DNA of 64,000 nt from Pseudomonadota bacterium (GTDB lineage: Bacteria > Pseudomonadota > Gammaproteobacteria > Burkholderiales > Rhodocyclaceae), in NCBI GenBank assembly GCA_018241725.1, contig JAFEDI010000067.1, forward strand, positions 62,001 to 126,000. Reading direction: 5' to 3'. Under the pieces are notes generated by a model. The model had not been told where the DNA came from. It searched no databases and was given only the letters and a program-made list of their open reading frames with translations. Position numbers and translations under genes: made by a program. How positions within the stretch are numbered: position 1 is the first letter of the stretch; each line of letters begins with the position of its first letter. Below, in pieces: positions 38,769-49,200 of this stretch.

Positions 38769-40319
38769 TCAGGCGACAGAACTGCGGATCAGGTGATCGA
38801 AGGCGCTGAGAGAGGCCTTGGCGCCTTCGCCCATCGCGATGACGATCTGCTTGTACGGCACCGTGGTGCAGTCGCCGGCCGCAAATACGCCCGGCACCGA
38901 GGTCTGGCCCTTGGCATCGACGACGATCTCGCCGCGGTCCGACAGCTCGACCGTGCCCTTCAGCCAGTCGGTGTTCGGGAGCAAGCCGATCTGCACGAAG
39001 ATGCCTTCGAGCTCCACCCGCTTTTCCTCGCCGCTGACGCGGTCCTTGAAGCGGATGCCGTTCACCTTCTGGCCGTCGCCCGTCACTTCGGTGGTCAGCG
39101 CCTGGGTGATCACCGTCACGTTGGGCAGGCTGTTGAGCTTGGTCTGCAGCACCGCATCGGCACGCAACTGATCGGCGAACTCGAGCAGGGTCACGTGGGA
39201 AACGATCCCGGCCAGGTCAATGGCCGCCTCGACACCAGAGTTACCCCCGCCGATCACCGCCACGCGCTTGCCCTTGAACAGCGGACCGTCGCAGTGCGGG
39301 CAGAAGCACACGCCCTTGGCCTTGTACTCCTTCTCGCCGGGCACGTTCATCTCGCGCCAGCGGGCACCGGTAGACAGGATCACCGTCTTGCCCTTCAGGG
39401 AGGCACCGTTCTCGAGTTGTACCTCGAGCACCTTGCCCGGAATCAGCTTGGTGGCGCGCTGCAGGTTCATCACGTCCACCTCGTACTGCTTCACGTGCTG
39501 CTCGAGGGCGGCGGCGAGTTTGGGCCCTTCGGTCTCCTTCACGGAGATGAAGTTCTCGATGCCGAGGGTATCCATCACCTGGCCGCCGAAGCGCTCCGCC
39601 ACCACGCCGGTGCGGATGCCCTTGCGCGCCGCATAGATCGCCGCAGCCGCGCCAGCCGGGCCACCGCCGATCACCAAGACGTCGAAGGCGTCCTTCGCCG
39701 CGATCTCTTCCGCCGCACGGGCCGCCGCGCCGGTGTCGAGCTTGGCGACGATCTCCTCGATGGTCATGCGGCCCTGGCCGAATTCCTGCCCGTTGAGGAA
39801 GACCGTCGGCACGGCCATGATGCGGCGCTCGTTCACCAGATCCTGGAACAGCGCGCCGTCGATCATCGTGCTGGTCACGCCCGGGTTGAGCACGGCCATC
39901 AGGTTGAGCGCCTGCACCACGTCCGGGCAGTTGTGGCAGGACAGGGAGATGAAGGTCTCGAAGTCGAAGCGGCCCGGCAAGGCCTTGATCTGCTCGATCA
40001 CCGCCGCCTCCACCTTGGGCGGATGACCGCCGGTCTGCAGCAGCGCAAGGATCAGGGACGTGAACTCGTGTCCCATCGGGATGCCGGCAAAGTGGATGCG
40101 CGGTGCCTCGCCCGGCACCGTCACGCCGAAGGACGGACGCAGCGCGTGGGTGCCGTCTTCCCGCAGCGTGACCTTGTCCGAGAGTTCCGCGATATCGACG
40201 AGCAGACCGCGCAGTTCCTGCGCCTTGGCGCTGTCATCGAGGGAGGCGACCACCTCGATCGGGCGCTGGAGCTTCTCGAGATAGGCCTTGAGCTGGTTCT
40301 TGATATTGGCGTCGAGCAT
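38769..40319 (-). CDS. ahpF: Alkyl hydroperoxide reductase subunit F
   Basis: A 516-aa flavoprotein that passes electrons from NADH to the peroxiredoxin AhpC. The N-terminal thioredoxin-like module carries CHNC (C128, C131). The thioredoxin-reductase-like part has the FAD motif [18 protein letters not shown], the active-site CPHC in [11 protein letters not shown], and NADH motif [21 protein letters not shown] precedes the start. ahpC is not adjacent. An OxyR-like site lies upstream. Confidence 0.95.
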   Translation of the reverse strand: MLDANIKNQLKAYLEKLQRPIEVVASLDDSAKAQELRGLLVDIAELSDKVTLREDGTHALRPSFGVTVPGEAPRIHFAGIPMGHEFTSLILALLQTGGHPPKVEAAVIEQIKALPGRFDFETFISLSCHNCPDVVQALNLMAVLNPGVTSTMIDGALFQDLVNERRIMAVPTVFLNGQEFGQGRMTIEEIVAKLDTGAAARAAEEIAAKDAFDVLVIGGGPAGAAAAIYAARKGIRTGVVAERFGGQVMDTLGIENFISVKETEGPKLAAALEQHVKQYEVDVMNLQRATKLIPGKVLEVQLENGASLKGKTVILSTGARWREMNVPGEKEYKAKGVCFCPHCDGPLFKGKRVAVIGGGNSGVEAAIDLAGIVSHVTLLEFADQLRADAVLQTKLNSLPNVTVITQALTTEVTGDGQKVNGIRFKDRVSGEEKRVELEGIFVQIGLLPNTDWLKGTVELSDRGEIVVDAKGQTSVPGVFAAGDCTTVPYKQIVIAMGEGAKASLSAFDHLIRSSVA

Positions 40320-40782
40320 GGTCGTGTCCTTTTATGTGAGCTTCGTCCAGGCCCCCATGCCTGAACGGTGGATGGCACACATCATATCGATGGCCACTGA
40401 ATTGCTCCAATTGATTGATGAAATCAATCCGATACTGGTTATCTATCGACTCGAATGCACTCTCCGACACCTGCCTCTCCAGCTGCCCAAGCCTCAATAT
40501 TTCTGAGCCCCGTTGTTGAAAACCATCATTTTACGAGGGCCCGCGCAAGCCCTAGGATACGGCCACCTTGCATCCAGACGCCCGACACACAAGGATATCG
40601 ATCCCCTTCCCGCGAGCAGCCCCATGTCGATCCACGGTAGCCACCTCCATTCGCAGCACAGATCCGGCTCAAGCGACACGGCCCCGTCCCGCCTCATCGT
40701 CCGGAGCTTCCAGAACGGACTGCAGCTCGAAACCACCTCAGCTGCTGCCGTGAGCTCACTGCCCTCCCCTTAGGAGAACACC
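40320..40782. other. Gene-free stretch between ahpF and EamA transporter
   Basis: The left part holds the ahpF promoter region. The rest (about 40450-40770) shows no convincing gene on either strand: the short reading frames lack recognisable domains or good ribosome binding sites. The EamA gene start is preceded by TTAGGAGAACACC at about 40771-40782. Confidence 0.5.
40381..40446 (-). promoter_or_regulatory. Candidate OxyR-dependent ahpF promoter
   Basis: On the minus strand, ATAGATAACCAGTAT and ATTTCATCAATCAAT are separated by 7 bases (40410-40446). The pair matches the spacing and many positions of the OxyR motif (ATAGnTnnnAnCTAT, 7-bp gap, repeated), better in the first half. Directly downstream are TTGGAG (40405-40410) and TATGAT (40381-40386), with an 18-bp spacer. 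The site abuts the -35, as expected for an activator. ahpF is a classic OxyR target. Confidence 0.45.
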
Positions 40783-41625
40783 ATGCCTCCCATCCGTGTC
40801 GCCGCCCTGACGGCGCTGGCCATGCTTGCCTTTGCCGCCAACTCCCTGCTGTGCCGGCTCGCGCTGCGCGACAGCCACATCGACGCGGCAAGCTTCACGG
40901 CGCTGCGCATCGGTTCGGGCGCGCTGGTCCTGTGGCTGCTGCTGCGCCTGCGTGGCGGTGGGAAAGGCGCCACCCACGGCAGCTGGCCTTCCGCGCTGGC
41001 CCTGTTCGCGTACGCCGCCGGCTTCTCCTTCGCCTATCTCAGCCTGTCTGCAGCCACCGGCGCCCTTTTGCTGTTCGGCGCCGTGCAGGCAACGATGATC
41101 GGCTACGGCCTGTGGCATAAGGAGCACCTCAAGCGAGTGCAGACCGTCGGCCTGGTACTCGCAGCAGCCGGGCTCGTCGCGCTGGTCCTGCCGGGCCTGT
41201 CGGCACCGCCGCTGGTGGGTTCGCTGCTGATGACGCTGGCTGGCGTGGCGTGGGGCATCTATTCCCTGCGCGGCCGTGGTGGCAGCGACCCGGCCGCCAG
41301 CACCGCCGGCAACTTCGCGCGGGCCGCACCGATGGCGCTGGGGCTGAGCCTGGTCACGCTGTCCCAGGCGCAGACGGACAGCGCTGGCATCGCCTACGCC
41401 CTCGCCTCAGGCGGGCTGGCCTCCGGCATCGGCTACGTGATCTGGTACATGGCGATGCCCCAGCTGCGCGCCGCCAGTGCAGCAAGTGTGCAGCTCAGCG
41501 TACCGGTGATCGCCGCGTTGGGCGGCGTGCTGTTCCTTGGCGAGGCGATCACGCCGCGTCTGGTGTATTCGTCCATCGCCATCCTCGGCGGCATTGCGCT
41601 GGTCATCAGTGGGCGGCGGCGCTGA
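40783..41625 (+). CDS. EamA/DMT-family transporter
   Basis: A 280-aa, 10-TM drug/metabolite transporter built from two EamA repeats. The first contains ANSLLCRLALRDSHIDAASFTALRIGSGALVLWLLL and the second VGSLLMTLAGVAWGIYSLRGRGG. SVQLSVPVIAALGGVLFLGE is the conserved TM9-10 region. Likely an exporter of small metabolites; substrate unknown. AGGAG upstream supports the start. It stands alone, 85 bp before the protease gene. Confidence 0.88.
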   Translation: MPPIRVAALTALAMLAFAANSLLCRLALRDSHIDAASFTALRIGSGALVLWLLLRLRGGGKGATHGSWPSALALFAYAAGFSFAYLSLSAATGALLLFGAVQATMIGYGLWHKEHLKRVQTVGLVLAAAGLVALVLPGLSAPPLVGSLLMTLAGVAWGIYSLRGRGGSDPAASTAGNFARAAPMALGLSLVTLSQAQTDSAGIAYALASGGLASGIGYVIWYMAMPQLRAASAASVQLSVPVIAALGGVLFLGEAITPRLVYSSIAILGGIALVISGRRR

Positions 41626-41710
41626 ACGTCAATACCGCGGCTCCGCTTCGGGCGATAATCGCGGCGACAACACCAACATAGTCCGCGCGGAGCCTCGGAG
41701 GGAGGCCGTC

Positions 41711-43177
41711 ATGAACTTCATCACCCCCGCAATTACAGCCAGCCTGCTTTCCGCAGCGCTTGGCTGCTCAGGTATTGCAGCAGCGGCGCCCGCTGCTGCG
41801 CCTGCCAGCGATGTACCGACCTCGGTCGCTACCGTCGGCGTCCCCGATTTCTCGCAGATCACCCGGCGCTACGGCCCGGCGGTGGTCAACATCAGCATCA
41901 GCGGCATGCGCCAGGTGTCCGTCAGTCCTGATTCGGCGGACTCCCCCGGCGACGACAACGGCGATTCGGTCCAGCAGTTCCTGCGCCGCTTCCAGCAGGA
42001 GTTCGGCGGTGCCGGCGCCAGTATGCAGATTCCGGTGCGCGGCCAGGGCTCGGGCTTCATCCTCAGCGAGGACGGGCTGATCCTCACCAACGCCCACGTG
42101 ATCGCCAATGCCAGCGACGTGGTCGTCAAGCTCACCGACCGGCGCGAATTCCACGCCCGCGTGATCGGCAGCGACCGCAAGACCGACATCGCAGTGCTGA
42201 AGATCGACGCCCACCGCCTGCCCACCGTCAGCATCGGCAATCCGGCCGACCTGCAGGTGGGCGAATGGGTGCTTGCCATCGGCTCGCCCTACGGCTTCGA
42301 GAACAGCGTCAGCGCCGGTGTGGTGAGCGCCAAGGGGCGCTCCCTGCCGGACGGCAGCGGCGTGCCCTTCATCCAGACCGATGCGGCAGTGAACCCAGGC
42401 AATTCCGGCGGCCCGCTGTTCAACGCCCGCGGCGAGGTCGTCGGCATCAACTCGCAGATCTACAGCCGCACCGGCGGTTTCCAGGGGCTGAGCTTCGCGA
42501 TTCCCATCGATCTGGCGTTGAAGATCCAGAAGCAGATCGCCGCCACCGGCCACGCCTCCCATGGCTTGCTGGGGGTGACCGTGCAGGAGGTGAACCAGTC
42601 GCTGGCAGACGCCTTCCGCCTGCCTGCACCGTCAGGCGCCATCATTCTCGACATCATGCCCGGTAGCCCCGGCGCCAAGGCCGGGCTGCTGCCCAGCGAC
42701 GTGATCCTCGGTGTGGACGACACGCCGATCGCGGCGGCGGGCGACGTGCAGACCCTGGTCACCATGGCCCAGCCCGGCCAGCGCCTGCAGTTCGAAGTGT
42801 GGCGCGACGGCAAGGCCCATCGCCTGCCGGTGGTCCTCGGCGAGGCCGGCAAGGCAACCGCCAGCCCGCAGCCTGTGCAGGCACCGGACACCACGCCCCT
42901 GCACCAGTTCGGCCTGCAGCTGCGCCCATTGCAGGCTGTCGAACACCTGGCCATCGGCTCGGCGACGGGGCTGTTGGTGGAGTCCGCCTCCGGTCCGTCC
43001 CGCGCCGCTGGCATGCAGGCGGGCGACGTGGTGCTGTCCATCAACGGCAAACCGGTCAGCTCGGTTGATCAGGCCCGCGCCATCGTAAAGGCCGCCAGCG
43101 GCACCGTCGCATTGCTGGTACAGCGTGGTGGCGAGCGGCAGTACGTAACCGTCACCCCGAGCAAGCCGACCAAGTAA
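41711..43177 (+). CDS. Do-family periplasmic serine protease (DegP/HtrA type)
   Basis: A 488-aa protease/chaperone of the periplasm. A signal peptide ends near GIAAAAPAAA. The trypsin-like domain has the triad H129 (LILTNAHV), D159 (KTDIAVLK) and S232 (NPGNSGGPLF). Two PDZ domains follow (GLLGVTVQEVN; GLLVESASGPSRAAGMQAGDVVLSINGKPV). The family degrades or refolds misfolded envelope proteins. GGAGG is 5-10 bp before the ATG at 41711. DegP, DegQ and MucD cannot be told apart from this alone. Confidence 0.93.
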   Translation: MNFITPAITASLLSAALGCSGIAAAAPAAAPASDVPTSVATVGVPDFSQITRRYGPAVVNISISGMRQVSVSPDSADSPGDDNGDSVQQFLRRFQQEFGGAGASMQIPVRGQGSGFILSEDGLILTNAHVIANASDVVVKLTDRREFHARVIGSDRKTDIAVLKIDAHRLPTVSIGNPADLQVGEWVLAIGSPYGFENSVSAGVVSAKGRSLPDGSGVPFIQTDAAVNPGNSGGPLFNARGEVVGINSQIYSRTGGFQGLSFAIPIDLALKIQKQIAATGHASHGLLGVTVQEVNQSLADAFRLPAPSGAIILDIMPGSPGAKAGLLPSDVILGVDDTPIAAAGDVQTLVTMAQPGQRLQFEVWRDGKAHRLPVVLGEAGKATASPQPVQAPDTTPLHQFGLQLRPLQAVEHLAIGSATGLLVESASGPSRAAGMQAGDVVLSINGKPVSSVDQARAIVKAASGTVALLVQRGGERQYVTVTPSKPTK

Positions 43178-43224
43178 GCGTCGGTGGCGTGAGCGCCCGA
43201 CACAGGCGCTCACGCTTTTCCGGA

Positions 43225-44424
43225 TTACAGCGCCGGCTGCATGCGCTGCCAGCTGAACGGACCGAAGCTCGTCGCCGTCGCAGCGGCCTTGCTGTCGTAG
43301 TTCGGATCGATGCTCAGCTTGAGCCACTCCAGTGGCGTCGTGCTGCCATGCACTACGACGCGATGGAAGTTGGGCACGCTGTAGCCGTTCGGCTGGTTGG
43401 CATAGGCATCGTCAGAGCAGGCGACAGCCGCCGCGCCGGAGCTCGGCTCGACGAGGCACGCAGCACCCTGCACCAGCGGGTTGTCCGAGCGATACACGTG
43501 CGAATCGCCGTTGAGCAGCAGCACCGGCTTGCCGAAGGCCTTGGCGCGGGTGGCGATCAGATCGATGAACTGCTTGTACTGGGCGATGTGGCTGGCGGAC
43601 TTACCGTCCACATCCCACATGTCGGCCTGCAACTGGATGACCACCGCGGTGGAGTTGTCGCTCACCGCGCGATTGAAGGCGGTATCCAGCCAGCGCTTGT
43701 TGGCGGCGGAGCGGTTGGCCACTTCCTGGGCCTGGGCCGGGCTCATGGACGGCGCGCCGTACCACGGGTCGGTGTCGTTGTTGGAGCCGCCCGGCATGTT
43801 GACGGTCACGAACAGCACGCCGGCCTTCTGGAACCACACGTTCTCGACATAGCTGCTGTCGGTCGGGTAGTTGGTGTCGTACTCGAGGGCCTGGGAATGC
43901 ACGTCCATCGCGCCGCCAAGGGTCTTGCCCGGCTTGGCGAAGAAGATCGAGCGGACCAGATCCAGGTTGGCCAGCGGATCGCCGCCAGCGTAGCTCAGCA
44001 GGTTGCCACCGGCATCCACCTTGTAGTCGATCTGGCCGGTGGTCGCGTTGTAAGTGCCGCCGCCTTCCTTGGCCTTGTGGCAGTCGGTCCACTCGTTGTC
44101 GCCCGGCGTATAGACCAGCGGGTTCTTCAGGGCCTTCCAGTCGGTGGCGATAGTGAGGTCGTAGGCCTGGGTGCAGTACTGGGAGCCGGAGTGAATGTCG
44201 CCGACGTGCAGCACCAGCGACACATCGGTGTCGCCATCCAGCGCCTTGAGAAAGGCGGGCAGCGCAGTGGTCTGAGACGTATCCGTCGCCGTCGCGCCGT
44301 AAGGCACATCTCCGATCACCGCCACGGTGATCTTGCCCGGCGCATCGCTGCCGCCGCTGCCGCCACACCCATACATCGCCAACGCCGCCGCCGAACACAT
44401 GATCGGCCCTACGAATTTCCGCAT
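43225..44424 (-). CDS. Secreted metallophosphoesterase, lipoprotein
   Basis: A 399-aa calcineurin-like phosphoesterase. MRKFVGPIMCSAAALAMYGC gives a lipobox with Cys at 20 and a GGSGG linker. Metal-binding motifs are AVIGDVPYG, VLHVGDIHSG, YTPGDNEW and LLLNGDSHVYRSDN. The enzyme probably hydrolyses a phosphoester in the periplasm or at the cell surface; its substrate is unknown. The start at 44424 is supported by AGGAAAG and the signal peptide. Confidence 0.85.
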   Translation of the reverse strand: MRKFVGPIMCSAAALAMYGCGGSGGSDAPGKITVAVIGDVPYGATATDTSQTTALPAFLKALDGDTDVSLVLHVGDIHSGSQYCTQAYDLTIATDWKALKNPLVYTPGDNEWTDCHKAKEGGGTYNATTGQIDYKVDAGGNLLSYAGGDPLANLDLVRSIFFAKPGKTLGGAMDVHSQALEYDTNYPTDSSYVENVWFQKAGVLFVTVNMPGGSNNDTDPWYGAPSMSPAQAQEVANRSAANKRWLDTAFNRAVSDNSTAVVIQLQADMWDVDGKSASHIAQYKQFIDLIATRAKAFGKPVLLLNGDSHVYRSDNPLVQGAACLVEPSSGAAAVACSDDAYANQPNGYSVPNFHRVVVHGSTTPLEWLKLSIDPNYDSKAAATATSFGPFSWQRMQPAL

Positions 44425-44554
44425 GATTGTTCTTTCCTGTTCTTGTCGAGTGCCGCGGCCCCAAACGGGCCGGGGGGAGCGTTGCAAGGTCGCCCCGGCG
44501 GCGATGCTGCGACAAACAGATGACAGGACAATGAACCAGAATGGGGAATACGAG

Positions 44555-44635
44555 CGTCAGCGGCCTCACCTCCAGCACCCGCACGGTATGGCTCAGCGCC
44601 GACTGGGACACACAGCGCCGGCCCGCCGCACCCTC
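44555..44635 (-). pseudogene. Remnant of a LysR-family HTH
   Basis: The minus strand reads EGAAGRRCVSQSALSHTVRV then LEVRPLT. VSQSALSHTVRVLE is the canonical LysR recognition-helix sequence, and VRPLT matches the following strand with about four residues missing between. The remainder of a LysR gene is absent on both sides. The fragment abuts the stop codon of the GST gene. It is a decayed piece, perhaps of a regulator that once flanked this region. Confidence 0.6.
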
Positions 44636-45251
44636 ACACGCGGTAACCCTCTTCCCGCAGCACCTGGCGCACCGCGGGCCGCTCCAGCATGCGCAGATAG
44701 TGGTCACGGCAGTTGGGCGGCAGCTTCATCTTCAACTTGTCGGCCCAGAACTCCGTGTAGAACAGTGCCGCATCGGCAATCGAGAAGCTGTCGGCGACGA
44801 ACTCCCGCCCGGCCAGCTGGGCGTCCATCACCGCGAAGCCCCGCTCGACGATTTCGCAGCCGCGGGCGCGCACCACGTCGTGGTCTACCGGGTTGGGGGT
44901 GAAGTTGGGCGTCGTGAAGATCCGCGTGAAGCCCTGGCCGTGGATCGTGCCGACCACGTAGTCCATCACCTCCAGCACCCTCACCTCGCCGTCCGCCCCC
45001 TCAGGCAGCAGATTCTTCTTGGGGTACTGGCGCGCCAGCCACCAGGCGATCGCCTGGAACTCGGTGATCGGCCTGCCGTCCTTGCGGACCAGCGTCGGGA
45101 TGGTGGACTTGGGATTGATCGCCACGTAGTCGGGCTCCAGGTGCCCGCCGGCTGGCAGATTGACGATATAGACCTCGAAGACGGCCCCCACTTCTTCGAG
45201 CAGGATATGGATACCGGTCGAACACGAGCCGGGCGTCATGTAGAACTTCAT
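44634..45251 (-). CDS. Glutathione S-transferase
   Basis: A 205-aa GST. The N-terminal thioredoxin-fold has the active-site Ser/Cys region TPGSCSTGIHILLEE and the glutathione-binding PKSTIPTLV and ITEFQAIAWWLA motifs. The C-terminal helical domain includes FVADSFSIADAALFYTEFW. Beta-class-like. The substrate is unknown; a role in detoxification is likely. It stands beside a LysR remnant. Confidence 0.88.
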   Translation of the reverse strand: MKFYMTPGSCSTGIHILLEEVGAVFEVYIVNLPAGGHLEPDYVAINPKSTIPTLVRKDGRPITEFQAIAWWLARQYPKKNLLPEGADGEVRVLEVMDYVVGTIHGQGFTRIFTTPNFTPNPVDHDVVRARGCEIVERGFAVMDAQLAGREFVADSFSIADAALFYTEFWADKLKMKLPPNCRDHYLRMLERPAVRQVLREEGYRV

Positions 45252-45458
45252 GGACAGAATTCCTCGAGCGGTGGCGCCGTGCCCAGCGTGCGCGGAACAC
45301 GGCAGAGGCGAGCCTGAAGCAAGAGGAGGGCCACCATCGACCTTCCCGGAGGAAAAAGCCAATCCAGCCCAACGGCTATGTGGGAAAGCCGCCTGGCGCC
45401 TGTCGCCATGTCGGATTCATGACAAGAAGATCGCGTACCCCGACGAGGACCACCGTGG

Positions 45459-46088
45459 CTACAGCACTGCCTCCAGCCTGCTGGTCGTCCATGAAGGGCG
45501 CCGCCGGCCGCTGCTCCCAAGGAAAGGACGAACGGTCGCGGCCAGACCTTCACCATTCACCGGCGCGTCCACCAGCACGACCGCCTCCGGCAACTGTATG
45601 CGGGCCTCGTCCCGGGCGCTGTCCGACGCCACCGACACCACAACCAGCATCGGCTGCTTGCGTGTCCGGCCGAGCAGCGCGTGGGCCATGCGGGCGGCGT
45701 CCAGCCCGCCGACACGCCAATCCACGAAGAAGACGTCCGGCGCCATCTCGCCGACCCGGAGCAGCCCGTCGTAGGGGCAGTCCGTGGATGTCACCAGGCA
45801 TTCCGGCAGCAGCTTGCCGAGCTGGCCTTGCAGTGCCTGGCGCTCATTATCGTCGTCCATGACGAGCAGCATGCCGAACGGAACGGGGGTATGGATGCCG
45901 GCGCAGCGCTGCTCAAGCAGCAGCCGGTCGACGGATTCAACCAGGATTCGCCGGTGTCCCCCCGGCGTTTTCCAGGCTTGCAGGCGCCCCTCCTCCACCC
46001 AAAGCTGGGCCGTGCGCACACTGATACCAAGAAGATTGGCCGCATCGCGGGTCGAACAGGTCTGGCTCGGAATCGTCTCGGCAATCAT
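45459..46088 (-). CDS. HTH (MerR/excisionase-type) regulator with degenerate receiver domain
   Basis: A 209-aa protein. The N-terminal HTH reads STRDAANLLGISVRTAQLWVEEGRLQAWKTPGGHRRI, the MerR/excisionase winged-helix type. Residues about 72-195 form a receiver-like domain: MLLVMDDDNERQAL, then FFVDWRVGGLDAARMAHAL with an Asp at the phosphoacceptor position. The conserved Lys near the end is replaced (LVDAPVNGEGL instead of KP), so phosphorylation signalling may be lost. It has its own promoter-like sequence and lies downstream of the STAND operon on the same strand. Confidence 0.75.
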   Translation of the reverse strand: MIAETIPSQTCSTRDAANLLGISVRTAQLWVEEGRLQAWKTPGGHRRILVESVDRLLLEQRCAGIHTPVPFGMLLVMDDDNERQALQGQLGKLLPECLVTSTDCPYDGLLRVGEMAPDVFFVDWRVGGLDAARMAHALLGRTRKQPMLVVVSVASDSARDEARIQLPEAVVLVDAPVNGEGLAATVRPFLGSSGRRRPSWTTSRLEAVL

Positions 46089-46125
46089 TACGCGTCACGT
46101 GTCTCATCGGGCATTTGATGGGCGT

Positions 46126-46155
46126 ATTCTAAACGCGTTTTATTGATTTTGTCGA
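46126..46155 (-). promoter_or_regulatory. Sigma-70-like promoter of the HTH/receiver regulator
   Basis: On the minus strand TCGACA (46150-46155) and TAGAAT (46126-46131) are separated by 18 bp, each matching 5 of 6 consensus bases. A perfect palindrome AAACGCGTTT (46131-46140) lies in the spacer next to the -10 and could be an operator. Confidence 0.55.
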
Positions 46156-46216
46156 TTTAATTGTTTTTTTGCAAAATTTACCAAATACATCTCATGTGAA
46201 AATATTGCACACCTTC

Positions 46217-49200
46217 TCACGGCGCCCCGGTGTCGAGCAGCTTCAGCGCAAAGCCCGTCAGCTCCTGATCGGAGCGCGCCCAGGCCTCGCCGTCGAACGG
46301 CGTGATCCGGTCGCCGTTGCGCTTGATGATGCGCCTGCCGTCCGCGCTGAAACGGGCATCCCGCACCCGGTCGGTCTCGCCTTCCAGCGTGCTGAGGGGC
46401 GTCTTGCCGCCGCTCCAGGCCCAGACCCGCGCTGCGCCGTCGGCCCCGGTACTCACCAGCAAGGTACCGTCCGGGCTGATGTCCACGCTCATCACCGGCC
46501 CGGCATGGGCTGGAATGCCGCTGTGGTCGGCACGCAGCGCCCGCACCTCGTAGCGGCGCAGCCGCCCGTCGGAACCGCCGCTGGCCAGGCGGCGACCGTC
46601 CTGGTCGAAGGCCAGCGCAAAGATCGGCCCATCCGCATCGTCGCTCTGGAACAGAACCTGGCCATCGGCGCTGCGTATCAGGCGCAGGCGGCCGTCGGTC
46701 AGCCCGAGCGCCAGCAGCGACTCATCCCGGCTGAAGACCGCTGAACGCACGCTCTCGCCCTTGCCCAGCAGGTCACGCAACTGCTCGGGCACCGAGGTTT
46801 CGAACAGCTGCCCACTGGCCAGGCGGAAACTGTATTTGCCGGCGCTGCTGAGAATCAGCCCGTTGCCCGCCGGGGTCAGGAAGTCCAGGCTCTGCAGGCG
46901 CCACAGGCGCACAGCCCCGTCGGCACCGGCACTCGCCAGATGCTGGCAGTCCGGGGCAAACACCGCAGCACGCACCCCCTGGCTGTGGCCACGGAACTCC
47001 CGCGCCCGGAACTCGAAGGGCTCATCCCACACGCGTACAGTGTCGTCCACACCGAAAGACATCAGCCGCATGCCGTCGGTACTGAAGGCGACGCCCAATG
47101 CCCCACCAGCATGGATGCCGTTGAGATGTAGCGGCGGTTTGGGCGGTGGCGCCTCGCCCTCCCCCAGCGTCCACAGGTAGATCTGCCCGTCCGAGCCGGC
47201 CACTGCCAGTCGCTTGCCGTCCGGGCTGTGACGGGCCGCCGTCGGCAGCACCGGCGGCTGGCCGGCCGGCACCGGGATCTCCAGCGGGCGGCCGATCACG
47301 TGTCCGCGAGTGGTCCACCGGTAGATCTCGCCGTTCGCCACGGCGACCGCCACCTCCCGACCGTCGCCCGAAAAGCTTGCCGACAGGACCTCGTCCGGAT
47401 GGGTCAGCGTCGCCAGCAAGGCACCGCTGGCCGCGTTCCACAGGCGGGCCGTGTTGTCGTTGTTGCCAAAGGACAGCACCCGCCCGCCGCCTTCATCGAA
47501 CACCGCCGACCCGACGTTGCCGAAGTGCCCGGACAGACGCGTCATCGCGCAGGGCTCGGCCACCGGCATCAACAGCAATTCCGCCCCGCCCTTGCCGTCT
47601 TCGCGAATGCCGACTGCCCGCGTGCCATCCCGGCTGAGATCGGCATCCACCCATGGGGAACCGCCGTCGCCGCCGCAGTGCATGAGGTCGCGGCCCGTCT
47701 CGTCCCATACCCGCAGCACGCCGTCCCGCCCGGCGGACAGGAAGCGCCGTCCATCGGCGCCCGCCGCCACAGCCACCACCGGCCCGCCATGCTTCACCCG
47801 CGCTGCCACCGCCAGAGAACGACGATTCACCAGGTGTGCCTCCCCATCGTCACCGGCACTCAACACCCAGCGGCCGTCACGGCTGAACACCACGCCGTTG
47901 GCCGCTCCCTGGTGGGGCAGCAGCGCCGGGCTCTGCAGGAAGTTGGCGACGGCCAGGCGCAACGTACTGCGTACATTGCGGTCGTCCACGCGGCGCGCCA
48001 GATCCAGGGCCGCCGCCAGTGTCTGGCGGGTATCCACGTCTATCCTGTCGGTCAGCTCGGCTGCCTCCCGCCGGGCATCGCCGCGGCGCAACTCCTGGCG
48101 CCACAGCCAGGCATTGACGCCGAAGCCCAGCACCAGCACGCAGGCCGCCAGCCCCCCGAAAACACGTTGCCGGCGCAGGAAGTAACGATCCACCCACGGC
48201 CGGATGATGTCGATGAAGGCATCGTGCTGCAGCTCGTAGCTCACACCGCCACTGCCCTCACGGGTCCGCACGATGCGATGCCGCTCCAGCACGCCAAGCA
48301 CACGCCGGACCCGCGCCGCCCGCACCCGCGCCTGGGCCTGCAGGGCTTCCACTGGATAGGCGATCTTCACGCCGCTGCGCGGCGCCAGCGCCTTGAGGAC
48401 CTTGGCCGCGTCGTGGAACAGGAAGAAACCGAAGTTGCCGACCACCTCTTCCAGGTAGACCGAGATGATGCCGCCCCGCCCGCCGAGGGCGCGGTAATCC
48501 TGCAGGCGCAGGCCGTGTCCCCCCGCCGCCCGCGCCACCAGCCACAGGCGGCGGCAGATCAACTGCAGGATCGGCAGCTCGATGCCGCCGTCGAACAACC
48601 GCCGTCCGGCGCGGGGCCCGTCGCTGGGCATCAGGTCGTCGAGCAGCTGGCTCACCAGCAGCTCGTCGCAGGTGCCGCCGCACTTCAGCGCCGGCGCGCG
48701 GATCGCCTCGGCCGCCTGCTCCCGGTTCAGGTGCTCCAGGTGGAAGGTAGAGGCGAACAGGGCCAGCACGTGGTCGCGCAGGCAGGCATCCACGCTGGCC
48801 AGGAACTCCTCGCGGAAGGACAGCACCACCCGCACATCGAGGGACGCCCTGAGCAGCGCACCGATGGCCACCGGCAGCTGCCCCAGTTCGCCCGCATGGC
48901 GCTGCAGGTATTCCTCGAACTGGTCGAGGATCAGCACCAGCGTGCGCCCATCGGCCTGCAGGCGTGCCTTGGCCGCCTCGGTCAGCTGGGCGGAACCCAG
49001 CGTGCGGTCGACCGTCGCAATCGCCTCGGCCACCGTCGCACAGGGATCGGCGCCACACCAGCGGTCCACATAGACCACCTGGGCCTCCTCGGCGGCCAGT
49101 TCGGGGATCACCAGCGCGCGCAGCAGCGAAGTCTTGCCGACCCCGGACGGCGCATAGAGCAGCGTCAACGGGTGGGAGAACAGCTTGTTGATGAGCAGCT

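Noticed and set aside
44460-44707. Possible small gene between the metallophosphoesterase and the GST
   Set aside because: The frame continues antisense or out of frame into both neighbours. Only the short LysR-like stretch has recognisable sequence, so it was recorded as a remnant.
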